This document shows positions 8,705 to 16,190 of a stretch of 64,000 bases of DNA, piece by piece (within the stretch, counting starts at the first letter, position 1; every line of letters begins with the position of its first letter). Position numbers and translations under genes: made by a program. The stretch spans positions 434,001-498,000 of the forward strand of contig NZ_JARGER010000043.1 in NCBI RefSeq assembly GCF_029210375.1, written 5' to 3'. The notes below the pieces were generated by a model. That model searched no databases. It worked only from the letters and a program-made list of their open reading frames with translations, and was not told the DNA's origin. Origin of the DNA: Nocardioides sp. YIM 152315 (GTDB lineage Bacteria > Actinomycetota > Actinomycetes > Propionibacteriales > Nocardioidaceae).

Positions 8705-8857
8705 ATGTGGGACACGCCCCAGCACAACCAGCAGCACCTGTCGCACGACCTTCCGTGCGCACTCTGCGGTCACGCGATGCATCGCTACCTGGCCTGCAGC
8801 GACACCTGCGCGTGCGTTCCGCCCGCGGCGCCGGGCACCGTCCAGCTGGCCGCGTGA
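8705..8857 (+). CDS. 50-residue cysteine-rich protein
   Basis: A short gene with an excellent ribosome binding site (AAGGAGG, seven bases before ATG). The product has five cysteines in its second half: Cys18 and Cys21 in PCALCGH, then Cys31, Cys35 and Cys37 in ACSDTCACVP, with several His residues (MHRY, NQQHLSH). The CxxC plus CxxxCxC arrangement suggests a single zinc-binding knuckle. It has no signal peptide or membrane segment. It stands alone between the flavoenzyme and the convergent DUF4097 gene. Function unknown. Confidence 0.7.
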   Translation: MWDTPQHNQQHLSHDLPCALCGHAMHRYLACSDTCACVPPAAPGTVQLAA

Positions 8858-8884
8858 CCTCGGCCGACCGGGGCCGACGGCGCG

Positions 8885-9673
8885 TCAGCTCTCGGTGACG
8901 GAGAGGTCGCCGCTGCTCGTCGTCAGGTCGAGCCGGTGCTGCCCTGCCGGATCAGTCGCGATCGCGACGTCCTCGTCGCCCGACGACACGCTCGTGTCGA
9001 CCTGGTAGGCCGTGCCGGCCGGGACCGCGACGGAGAGGTCGCCGCTCGAGGTCTCCGCGACGACGTCCTGCGGCATCGCCAGGGAGATCGTGGTGTCGCC
9101 CGAGCCGGCCTCGGCGTTCACCGCACCGACCGCCTCCTCGATCCGGATGTCGCCCGACCCCGTCTTCGCCTCGACCGGACCGCTCGCGTCGTCGATCGTC
9201 ACCTCGCCCGAGCCCGCTTCCGCGACGACGCCGGCGGCGACACCGGAGATCGAGATGTCCCCGGAGCCGGTGACGACCTCGGCGCTCGCGATGTCGGACA
9301 GGCGGAAGTCGCCGGAGCCGAGCTGACCGACGACGTCGACCTCGTCCGGGACGGTGATCCGGTAGTCGATGCTGCAGTCGTCGCCGCAGTCGGCGTTCAG
9401 CTGCAGGACCGAGCCGTCGAGCTCGTCGTACCTGTCCTCGGGCCTGTCGTCGTGGTAGCGGACCTTGCGCTCGATCGTCACGACCGAGGCGGTCGCCGAG
9501 CGCTCGACGACGAGCTCGCCCGACCCGCCCGTCACCTGGATCTCGCTGACCGGGCCCGTCTCGGTCCGCTCGTCCTCGAAGGTGTCGGCGAACAGGTCGG
9601 ACCCACATCCGGTCAACAACAGGGAGGAGAGGGCCAGGGCCGACATCGACAGGACCGCCACGCGCTTCGTCAT
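8885..9673 (-). CDS. DUF4097 family beta-strand repeat lipoprotein
   Basis: Predicted lipoprotein of 262 residues: signal peptide followed by lipobox LLLTGC (lipidated Cys about residue 23). From about residue 100 to the end it is built of short repeats ending in a GSGD/GSGE/SSGD turn (QLGSGDFRLSD, VTGSGDISISG, AEAGSGEVTIDD, KTGSGDIRIEE, AEAGSGDTTISL, ETSSGDLSV, TSSGDLSVTES), giving a right-handed beta-solenoid typical of DUF4097. Other family members accompany anti-sigma or cell-envelope stress functions, but no partner lies here. The extracytoplasmic location is inferred from the lipobox. Confidence 0.85.
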   Translation of the reverse strand: MTKRVAVLSMSALALSSLLLTGCGSDLFADTFEDERTETGPVSEIQVTGGSGELVVERSATASVVTIERKVRYHDDRPEDRYDELDGSVLQLNADCGDDCSIDYRITVPDEVDVVGQLGSGDFRLSDIASAEVVTGSGDISISGVAAGVVAEAGSGEVTIDDASGPVEAKTGSGDIRIEEAVGAVNAEAGSGDTTISLAMPQDVVAETSSGDLSVAVPAGTAYQVDTSVSSGDEDVAIATDPAGQHRLDLTTSSGDLSVTES

Positions 9674-9763
9674 GTCTCGACGCTAGGGCCGCGCCCGGGG
9701 GCGGGGCATCGGGGAGGCCCCCGGCCCCACCCCGACCCGGCACCCCGACTCCGTCCGGGCCCG

Positions 9764-10471
9764 TCAAGCAGCCGCGCACTCGACGGTGTCGATGTGCACT
9801 CCGGAGCTCACCCTCCCGTCGATCCGCCGAGCAGCGGCCACGCAGAACCGGACCCACATGTTGAGCTGGATCTCCTTGGCCAACCGCAGACGTTGGTAGA
9901 GCAGCCGGACCAGGGGGGTTGCCGGACGCGCCCAGACCTCGATCTCGAAGGTCACCTCGCCCGGAGCGTGGTCGCGGGCCCGGAACTCGATCTGGCCGGC
10001 CTCCAGGTGTCCTCGCAGGGTCGCCAGGCCCACATGGGTCGAGCCCACCGACACGATCCGCACCGGGCCGTTCCAGGGCCCAGGCATGTCGACCACCAGG
10101 TCGACACCGAGCTCGAGCCCGCTGGGACCGTTGGCGCCAGAGGACCTGACCCGCACCACCTCACGGGGCATGAACCTGCCCCAGTCGTCCTTGACTGCCC
10201 GCATCAGGGCCGCCGCGTCCGACTGCGCGTCCACGATGTCGATGCGGAACTTCCGATGGTAGACCGGGCCGGCCCCGCTCTCGATCGGCTGCAGACCGTG
10301 CGTGCTCACCGCCTCGTCGAGCGCGGGTGGTCGCGGGAGGGCCGGGCTGGTGCGGTGGCTGCGGTGGAGCGGCGTGGTCATCCAGACGTAGCGCCAGGTG
10401 ACGAGCGACATCCCGAGCGCCCACCGCCGTACCAGAGCTGGCCGGCCCAGTCGTTGTTCCCGCACCGTCAC
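9764..10471 (-). CDS. DUF1990-like protein (first of two)
   Basis: Uncharacterised protein of 235 residues. The second half (GLATLRGHLEAGQIEFRAR, then EVTFEIEVWARPATPLVRLL, then the C-terminal MWVRFCVAAARRIDG helix) follows the layout of DUF1990, a family with no established function in bacteria. No signal peptide is obvious; a weakly hydrophobic Trp-rich stretch lies at residues 16-32. The start used is GTG 10471; an internal ATG about 20 codons in is also possible. It is divergent from a small gene and from a second DUF1990 gene, with a 14-bp palindrome between them. Confidence 0.6.
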   Translation of the reverse strand: MTVREQRLGRPALVRRWALGMSLVTWRYVWMTTPLHRSHRTSPALPRPPALDEAVSTHGLQPIESGAGPVYHRKFRIDIVDAQSDAAALMRAVKDDWGRFMPREVVRVRSSGANGPSGLELGVDLVVDMPGPWNGPVRIVSVGSTHVGLATLRGHLEAGQIEFRARDHAPGEVTFEIEVWARPATPLVRLLYQRLRLAKEIQLNMWVRFCVAAARRIDGRVSSGVHIDTVECAAA

Positions 10472-10498
10472 CCGTCCTCGTGTGTGGCCCTCCCGGAC

Positions 10499-10512
10499 GG
10501 GTACCGGTACCC
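10499..10512. promoter_or_regulatory. Perfect 14-bp palindrome in divergent promoter region
   Basis: GGGTACCGGTACCC reads identically on both strands and sits midway in the 77-bp gap between the start of the minus-strand DUF1990 gene and the plus-strand operon. It is a good candidate operator for joint control of both sides. No regulator gene is next to it. Confidence 0.4.
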
Positions 10513-10548
10513 ACGATGCGTCCGCGACACGTCGAGGAGGATCCAGCG

Positions 10549-10761
10549 ATGCCGGTCGACGTGCTCCGTCGCCTTGCCATCCGTGGCGACCACCTGCAGC
10601 TGCTGTCAGCCGGCTCCGCCGCGCTCAGCCTGGGCCTGTGGGTGCGGGCCAAGACCGTCGACCAGGCCGAGCGCGGCAATGCCGAGCGACGCGCGATCTT
10701 CGTGGGTCTCTGGTCGCCCACGCTCTGGCTCGTCGGTGACTCGCTTCGAGCCGACGAGTGA
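10549..10761 (+). CDS. Small hypothetical protein (70 residues)
   Basis: Begins ATG with GAGGAGG about eight bases upstream. The product has one moderately hydrophobic segment (residues 17-33, LQLLSAGSAALSLGLWV) followed by a charged stretch and a second Trp-rich hydrophobic segment (about 49-63). It looks like a two-helix membrane or membrane-associated protein. Its TGA overlaps the GTG start of the downstream DUF1990 gene, so the two are translationally coupled and likely act together. I recognise no family. Confidence 0.65.
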   Translation: MPVDVLRRLAIRGDHLQLLSAGSAALSLGLWVRAKTVDQAERGNAERRAIFVGLWSPTLWLVGDSLRADE

Positions 10762-11477
10762 GCGGCGCGTTCTTCGACCGGATCGACCCGGCCGTCGGCC
10801 TGGAGTCGATCGCGTCCTCCGAGGTCAACTATGGCGGCGGCGAGGTCGACCCCGGGTCGTGGCAGCACGACGTGCTCCGCGCCGATCTGCCCTCGGAGGG
10901 GCCCGGCGAGCCGGAGCCGCGGGGCTACTGGGAGACCGCCTGCCGGCTGGTGGAGGCCTATGAGTTCGCCGACCCGCGCCTGATCCGCGCCGTCTACCGC
11001 GAGGGTTCGCCCCTGCACGGCCGGGACATGCTGCTCGAGGGCCGATACGCGTTCCAGCGCTTCTACTTCGGAGTCCGGGTCACCGACGTGATCGACGAAC
11101 AGCGCGGCGACGGGCTCCGGGTGTGGGGATGGGCCTACGAGACGCTCCGCGGGCACCTCGAGCGCGGGCGGATGTCCTACGAGGTGGTCAAGCACCAGGA
11201 CACCGGCGCCGTCGAGCTGGTCATCCGGGCCGTCTCGCAGGGCGCGCCGACCCTCGGCCCGTTGACCCGGCTCGGCTGGGCGACGTTCGGCACGCACGTC
11301 CAGCACCGGTTCTACCGCGCCTGCGGCGAGCGGCTGCGGATCCTGACCACGGAGCGTCACGGCCGCCCGGATCCGGTCGGCGTGCGCCGCACCGCCGACG
11401 GGCTGGTGCTCGCACCATCGGACGCGATCTCACGCTGGTGGGACCGGTTCGCGGTGCGCCGGCACGAACCCGGCTGA
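10758..11477 (+). CDS. DUF1990 family protein (second of two)
   Basis: Protein of 239 residues with recognisable DUF1990 features: GYWETACRLVEAYEFADPRL, then RFYFGVRVTDVID, VWGWAYETLRGHLERG, SYEVVKHQDTG, ELVIRAVSQG and the terminal HVQHRFYRACGERL. The family is also found in plants and bacteria without a proven role. It starts at GTG overlapping the preceding stop by four bases. The fact that a second DUF1990 protein is encoded on the opposite strand 290 bp away makes a shared function likely. Confidence 0.72.
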   Translation: MSGAFFDRIDPAVGLESIASSEVNYGGGEVDPGSWQHDVLRADLPSEGPGEPEPRGYWETACRLVEAYEFADPRLIRAVYREGSPLHGRDMLLEGRYAFQRFYFGVRVTDVIDEQRGDGLRVWGWAYETLRGHLERGRMSYEVVKHQDTGAVELVIRAVSQGAPTLGPLTRLGWATFGTHVQHRFYRACGERLRILTTERHGRPDPVGVRRTADGLVLAPSDAISRWWDRFAVRRHEPG

Positions 11478-11536
11478 ACTCACGTGACGGGGGTACCAGG
11501 AGGACGACCTCTTCCCGCACGTGCCCGAGGAGACGC

Positions 11537-12517
11537 ATGAGCCTCACCAGCATGCTCGACACGACCCTGGACCGATCCGTGCTCGGCTACACCAGGATCG
11601 GCCCGTCGCTGCGCCGGCGGTCGTGGCCGAGAGACCCTGAGCCCGGCGCGATGCGTGGGCGCACCGTGCTGGTCACCGGCGCGACCTCCGGCCTGGGTGA
11701 GGAGACCGCGGCCGGACTCGCCGCGCTCGGCGCCGTCGTGCACGTCCACGGCCACGATCCGGACCATCTCGAGGACGCACTCACCCGGCTCCGTGGCCGG
11801 CTCCCGGACGGCGACTTCGTCGGCGAGCTGTGCGACCTGAGCGATCTCTCGGCGGTCCGAGCGTTCGCCGACGACCTCAGCGACCGCGTCCCGCAGCTGC
11901 ATGCCCTGGTCCACAACGCCGGCACCATGTCTCCGGAGCGCCGGGAGACCGAGCAGGGACACGAGTTCACCCTCGCCACGATGGTGCTCGGTCCGCACCT
12001 GCTCACCGATCGGCTGACTGGCCCGCTCAGCGCCGGCAAGGCGATCGTGGTGTTCATGTCCTCCGGCGGGATGTACGCCGCGGGACTGAAGGCCGACGAC
12101 CCGGAGTTCACCGAAGACAGCTACTCCGGCCCGAAGGCCTACGCTCGCGTCAAGCGGATGCAGGTCGTGCTCGCCGAGATGTGGGCCGAGCGACTCGAGC
12201 GCGACCACGTCCAGGTGTCCAGCATGCACCCCGGTTGGGTCGACACCCCCGGCGTCCGCGCGTACCTCCCGAAGTTCCGCGCCCTCACGCGCCCGTTCAT
12301 GCGTTCGGCCGCGCAGGGCGCCGACACCATGATCTGGCTGGTGTCGACCCGACCGGAGACGGAGGGGTCGGCGAGGTTCTGGCACGACCGCAGACCACGC
12401 CCCACCAGCTACGGTCCCGCCCGCGACCGGGACCCGCACGACCGGGTCCGCCTCTGGAACTACGTCGCCGACGCCACCGACACCGGCCGCTGGCCGACAG
12501 CGCCTCGCACGGTCTGA
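11537..12517 (+). CDS. Short-chain dehydrogenase/reductase
   Basis: NAD(P)-dependent oxidoreductase of 326 residues, preceded by about 40 residues not needed for the Rossmann fold. Cofactor motif TGATSGLG, the NAG motif VHNAGTMSPE, catalytic Ser in FMSSGGMY and the catalytic YARVK (YxxxK) are all present. The C-terminal part (SSMHPGWVDTPGVRAYLP) resembles DHRS12/retinol dehydrogenase-like SDRs. The substrate is unknown. It follows the DUF1990 operon by 59 bp and precedes the next gene by 7 bp, so it may be the second-last gene of one transcript. Confidence 0.8.
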   Translation: MSLTSMLDTTLDRSVLGYTRIGPSLRRRSWPRDPEPGAMRGRTVLVTGATSGLGEETAAGLAALGAVVHVHGHDPDHLEDALTRLRGRLPDGDFVGELCDLSDLSAVRAFADDLSDRVPQLHALVHNAGTMSPERRETEQGHEFTLATMVLGPHLLTDRLTGPLSAGKAIVVFMSSGGMYAAGLKADDPEFTEDSYSGPKAYARVKRMQVVLAEMWAERLERDHVQVSSMHPGWVDTPGVRAYLPKFRALTRPFMRSAAQGADTMIWLVSTRPETEGSARFWHDRRPRPTSYGPARDRDPHDRVRLWNYVADATDTGRWPTAPRTV

Positions 12518-12524
12518 GCGCGTC

Positions 12525-13466
12525 ATGGGAACCCTGAGGCGTGGACTCATCGCGGGAGCGTTCGGGACGGTGTTGCTCAATGCGGCGACGTACCTGGACA
12601 TGGCGCTGACCGGCAGGCCCGCGAGCATGGCGCCGGCCCGAGCCGTGGCGCGGACCGCAGGCGCCTTCGGCATCGACCTGCGCGGGGACGACGACCGGGC
12701 GGAGGCGTACGGCGCGCTGGGCGGGATCGCCACCGGACTCGGCCTCGGGGTGCTGGCGAGCCTGACCCGGTCCGCCGGCGTGCGTCTGCCCGCACCGCTC
12801 GGCGCGGCCGCGATCGGGAGCATGGCGATGGCGGCGACCGACGCGCCGATGGCCGCGGCCGGCGTCTCCGACCCGACCGAGTGGTCCGGCGCCGACTGGC
12901 TGCGCGACGCGGTCCCGCACCTGGCGTACGGCGCCGGGGTGCGCTGGGCGATGGATTGGTCGGATCGGCAGGACAGCCGCGACACCGCGTCGACGGAGGC
13001 CAGGGAGGCAACGGACGAGCACCCACCGGCACGACCGTCGCTCGTCGGGACGGTCGCGCGGTCGCTCGCGCTCGGCGTGGCCACGGGTGGCCGCAGCTCG
13101 CTGGCGTTGGGTGGGCCGGTGCTCACTGCGCGGGGCGGACGGCCCGGGTACGTGGCCGCGGGGCTGGTGACGACCGAGCTGGTCATCGACAAGGTCCCGG
13201 GCGTCTCCAGTCGGCTGCGGCCGGGTCCGCTCGCCGCCCGAATGGGCAGCGGAGCAGTCGGTGCCGCCGCACTCGCCCGCCACCGAGACGCCGCAGACGC
13301 ACACGTCGCTCTCGCCGCGCTGACTGGTGGCGCAGCCGCGTTCGCCGGGTCGATCGCGGGCGCCGCCTGGCGTGACATCGCGGCCGATCGGGACTGGCCG
13401 GGCTGGCGGGCCGGCGCGGTCGAGGACGCAGTCGCCCTCGGTCTGACCGTCATTGCCTGCCGCTGA
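12525..13466 (+). CDS. Alanine/glycine-rich membrane protein of unknown function
   Basis: 313 residues, seven bases after the SDR stop. It seems to consist of two similar halves of weakly hydrophobic Ala/Gly-rich helices (about 8-30, 70-100, 180-200, 235-300), separated by a charged, low-complexity linker near residues 145-165 (SDRQDSRDTASTEAREATDE). Motifs such as GTVLLNAATYLDMALTGRPAS occur in uncharacterised actinobacterial membrane proteins. No catalytic motif is visible. Same transcript as the SDR gene is likely. Confidence 0.6.
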   Translation: MGTLRRGLIAGAFGTVLLNAATYLDMALTGRPASMAPARAVARTAGAFGIDLRGDDDRAEAYGALGGIATGLGLGVLASLTRSAGVRLPAPLGAAAIGSMAMAATDAPMAAAGVSDPTEWSGADWLRDAVPHLAYGAGVRWAMDWSDRQDSRDTASTEAREATDEHPPARPSLVGTVARSLALGVATGGRSSLALGGPVLTARGGRPGYVAAGLVTTELVIDKVPGVSSRLRPGPLAARMGSGAVGAAALARHRDAADAHVALAALTGGAAAFAGSIAGAAWRDIAADRDWPGWRAGAVEDAVALGLTVIACR

Positions 13467-13543
13467 GCCCAGCCCTCGGCACATTCTTCGCGCAGGACGC
13501 TCCGAGACCCGCCGGCCGCGATGCGAGGGTCCGGCATGCGAGA

Positions 13544-13626
13544 AGGCCCTCGACTCGCGTCCCCGCAAGCCGAAGGCCCGTTCGTCCCGACGTGGCAGGT
13601 GCAGGATGCGAACCTGCGCAGGCGTT
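13544..13626 (-). pseudogene. Decayed tRNA-Tyr 3' end plus terminator
   Basis: GGCAGGTGCAGGAT, one mismatch, CGAACCTGCG, one mismatch, AGGCGT at 13594-13625 matches the 3' acceptor strand and T-arm of the intact tRNA-Tyr at 20982-21013 in the same orientation. The flanking hairpin (AAGGCCC... CGCGTCCCCGCA ...GAAGGCCC, 13544-13579) corresponds to that tRNA's terminator, and the hairpin-to-acceptor distance is the same (49 nt) in both copies. The anticodon arm, D-arm and encoded CCA are missing, so it cannot be functional. It could be an attachment-site duplicate. Confidence 0.75.
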
Positions 13627-13651
13627 GGCACGCCGGCCGCACACTGGTCGG

Positions 13652-14452
13652 GTGGCAGTGCTCGATTCGCTCTCCCCGGCCCGGCGCCGTCTGGTGCTGG
13701 GCGTGGGCGCGCTGATCCTGGCCCTGGGCGCGGTTGTCCTCGTCGCCGTGATGGGAGGACGAGACGGACGGGTCGACCCGGTCGCACAGGATCGACCGGG
13801 CCCGGTGCTGCTTGTGCCCGGGTATGGCGGTTCGACCGGCGCCCTGCAGGTGCTCGCCGACGCGCTGGCCGATCAGGGCCACGACACCCAGGTCGTGAAG
13901 CCGGCTGGCTCCGGCACCCAGGACCTCCGCGACCAGGCGGCCGACCTTGGTGAAGCCGTCGATGCAGCCCTGGCCGAGACCGGGGCACCGTCGGTCGATC
14001 TGGTCGGCTACTCCGCCGGCGGCGTCGTGGTCAGGCTGTACGTCGCAGATCTGGACGGCGGTTCGCACGTGCGGCGGGCGGTGACCCTGGCCTCGCCGCA
14101 CCACGGCACCGAGCTCGCCGCGCTGGCCAAGTCCCTCGGCGGCACCGTCTGCCCCGAGGCCTGCCAGCAGCTCGATCCCGACTCCGACCTGCTCCGGCGT
14201 CTCAACGCCGGCGACGAGACGCCACCCGGCCCGGCCTGGGTGGCGCTGTGGACCGAGGACGACGAAACCGTCGTGCCGCCCGACTCCGGCTCGCTCGAAG
14301 GCGCTCTGGACATCTCGTTGCAGGAGGTCTGTCCGGGACTCGGGGTCCGCCATCGCGACGTCCCCCGGTCGACCCCGGTCGTCGCGATCGTCGAGGCGGT
14401 CCTCGGCATCGACCAGCCCGCCGTGCCCGCGTCGCCGGCGTGCACGTCCTAG
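13652..14452 (+). CDS. Secreted/anchored alpha/beta-hydrolase, class 2 lipase-like
   Basis: 266 residues with an N-terminal membrane anchor (about 12-35, LVLGVGALILALGAVVLVAV) and an extracytoplasmic alpha/beta-hydrolase domain: oxyanion-hole motif VLLVPGYGGSTGAL, nucleophile elbow VGYSAGGVVV, TLASPHHGTELA, and a probable acid Asp in WTEDDETVV with a later His in GVRHRDV. This matches the EstA/LipB type triacylglycerol lipases of actinobacteria. The open frame extends back to 13592, but that part overlaps the tRNA remnant, so GTG 13652 is used. Its stop and that of the convergent permease share the tetranucleotide CTAG. Confidence 0.8.
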   Translation: MAVLDSLSPARRRLVLGVGALILALGAVVLVAVMGGRDGRVDPVAQDRPGPVLLVPGYGGSTGALQVLADALADQGHDTQVVKPAGSGTQDLRDQAADLGEAVDAALAETGAPSVDLVGYSAGGVVVRLYVADLDGGSHVRRAVTLASPHHGTELAALAKSLGGTVCPEACQQLDPDSDLLRRLNAGDETPPGPAWVALWTEDDETVVPPDSGSLEGALDISLQEVCPGLGVRHRDVPRSTPVVAIVEAVLGIDQPAVPASPACTS

Positions 14453-15267
14453 TCGGTCACGTCCTTGGTCATGAAGTTCGCCCAGGCCGCGCCGAGGAAG
14501 ACCACGACGTACGCCAGCTGCAGCAGCACGCCGCGCAGGACGTCTCGCCACAGGATCGGGTCGCGGAAGAGGTCGACGAAGGCGAGCCAGTAGCGCGTCG
14601 GCAGGTAGGCCCGGAGCACGTCGGCGGCGTCGAGCGTGAGCAGGAGCGTTGACGCGACGAGCAGTGCCATCGTCCCCAGCGCCGCGCCGAGCGGCGACCG
14701 CGCGATCGTGGACAGGAACAGCCCCACCGCAGCCACGCCGAGCATGCAGAGCATGGCGTAGCCCAGGGCGAGTAAGGTCCGTCCGACCAGCTCCGGTGTC
14801 GACATCGCGCTCCCCGAGACGCTGGCTGGCCCGGTGGCGCTCACCGACTCGTTGCCGAGCAGCAGCGCACCGAGGAGGTACGCCGTGGCCGCCACGACGA
14901 GCACGGCCAGCACCACGAAGGCCATGATCGAGACGAGCTTCGCCACGAGCAGCCGGGTCCGCCCCACCGGTCTGATCAGCAGGTAGCGCAGCGTCCCCTG
15001 CTGGGCTTCCCCCGCGATCGCCTCCCCGGCCGTGATCGCGACCGCGAGCGGCAGGAAGAGCGGGAGCACGATCCCGAGCGCCGCCAGCGGGAAGAGTGTC
15101 CCGTCGGCGAGCACCGCGGAGAGGAACGCCGGCCCGGTGCCGGGACGCGGCCCGATGTCGGTGACCGCCAGCAGGACGGCGACCAGGACGGGTAAGGCAT
15201 CGATCACCGCGATCGTCGTCCATGTCCGCCGGTTCCGGACCAGCTTGACCAGCTCGACCCGGATCAC
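14449..15267 (-). CDS. ABC-2 type transporter permease
   Basis: Integral membrane subunit of an ABC exporter, 272 residues, with six hydrophobic segments: one near the N-terminus (WTTIAVIDALPVLVAVLLAV), a pair around 60-90, then 110-135, 165-190, 195-215 and a C-terminal one (VLLQLAYVVVFLGAAW). A characteristic GEAIAGEAQQGTLRYLLIRPVGR stretch follows the second segment, as in ABC-2 permeases of the NatB type. Translationally coupled to the ATPase gene (ATGA overlap). The substrate is unknown. Pairing with a LolA-like protein suggests lipid or lipoprotein-related export. Confidence 0.82.
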   Translation of the reverse strand: MIRVELVKLVRNRRTWTTIAVIDALPVLVAVLLAVTDIGPRPGTGPAFLSAVLADGTLFPLAALGIVLPLFLPLAVAITAGEAIAGEAQQGTLRYLLIRPVGRTRLLVAKLVSIMAFVVLAVLVVAATAYLLGALLLGNESVSATGPASVSGSAMSTPELVGRTLLALGYAMLCMLGVAAVGLFLSTIARSPLGAALGTMALLVASTLLLTLDAADVLRAYLPTRYWLAFVDLFRDPILWRDVLRGVLLQLAYVVVFLGAAWANFMTKDVTD

Positions 15268-16190
15268 GGGATGCCGCCGAACCGATCACCACTGGCGGCT
15301 GCGGCCTCGAGCACCACGTCTTCCAGGCTGCGTTGCTCGGCGGCCAGTGCGGTGACCCGGACGCCGGCGCGGACCAGCCGTGCGTTGAGCCCCGCCGGGT
15401 CGCTCTCGCGGACGAGCAGCCGCGTGGCGTCGTACTCCTCGACGACTCCGTCGAGCAGCGTTCGCACCAGATCGACGTCGGGCGTGCGCACCTCGACCCG
15501 TCCGGTCGCGCGGCGCAGGTCGGCCAGCTCGGCCTGGAGGACGAGCCGGCCCCGCTCGAGCACGCCGACCCGGCTGCACATCTGCTCGATCTCCGTGAGG
15601 AGATGGCTCGAGAGGAAGACGGTCGTCCCGGTGCGGTTGAGGTCGAGCAGCAGCTTCCGGATCTCCTGGATGCCCTGCGGGTCGAGCCCGTTGGTCGGCT
15701 CGTCGAGCACCAGCAGCCGGGGCCGGCGCAGCAGGGCGCCGGCCAGGCCGAGCCGTTGCCGCATGCCGAGGGAGTACGCGCGGACGGGTCGGTCGTCGAC
15801 CGCGAGCAGACCGACCCGCTCCAGGGCCTCCGCGATCCGGCTCTTGCGGTCCGCGCGCTGCCCGCCCGGCCCGGCCGCGTCGATGAGGGCGAGGTTGCGG
15901 CGCCCGGACAGGTGCGGGTACGCCGCCGAGCCCTCGACCATCGCACCCACCCTCGGCAGCACGTCCCGCCAGTTCGACGGCATCGGCTGCCCCAGCACCT
16001 CCATCTGTCCCGACGTGGCCAGCACCAGGCCGAGCAGCATCCGGACCGTCGTGGTCTTGCCGGAGCCGTTGGCGCCGAGGAACCCGTACACGTCACCCTC
16101 GCGCACGTCGAGGTCGACCGAATCCACCGCCGTGATCCGTCCGAATCGCTTGGTCAGGCCCGCGGTGGCGATCACCGACTCACGGGTCAT
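15264..16190 (-). CDS. ABC transporter ATP-binding protein
   Basis: 308-residue ATPase of the DRA/NatA-like exporter group. Walker A is GANGSGKTTT, the signature is YSLGMRQRLGLAGALL, Walker B is LLVLDEPTNGLDPQG and the switch His is in LSSHLLTEIEQ. A C-terminal extension of about 80 residues after the nucleotide-binding domain is usual for this group. The ATG at 16190 overlaps the upstream stop by four bases; the ATPase stop likewise overlaps the permease start, giving a three-gene coupled operon. Confidence 0.9.
   Translation of the reverse strand: MTRESVIATAGLTKRFGRITAVDSVDLDVREGDVYGFLGANGSGKTTTVRMLLGLVLATSGQMEVLGQPMPSNWRDVLPRVGAMVEGSAAYPHLSGRRNLALIDAAGPGGQRADRKSRIAEALERVGLLAVDDRPVRAYSLGMRQRLGLAGALLRRPRLLVLDEPTNGLDPQGIQEIRKLLLDLNRTGTTVFLSSHLLTEIEQMCSRVGVLERGRLVLQAELADLRRATGRVEVRTPDVDLVRTLLDGVVEEYDATRLLVRESDPAGLNARLVRAGVRVTALAAEQRSLEDVVLEAAAASGDRFGGIP

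Noticed and set aside
13592..13651. Longer N-terminus for the lipase
   Set aside because: The extra 20 codons are a translation of the tRNA-Tyr remnant; the hydrophobic anchor begins only after GTG 13652.
11480..16096. A very long open frame on the minus strand (about 1,500 codons)
   Set aside because: It runs antisense through the SDR, membrane protein and lipase genes and out of frame through the ABC genes; low-complexity Arg/Ala/Pro/Ser content marks it as a by-product of GC-rich codons.
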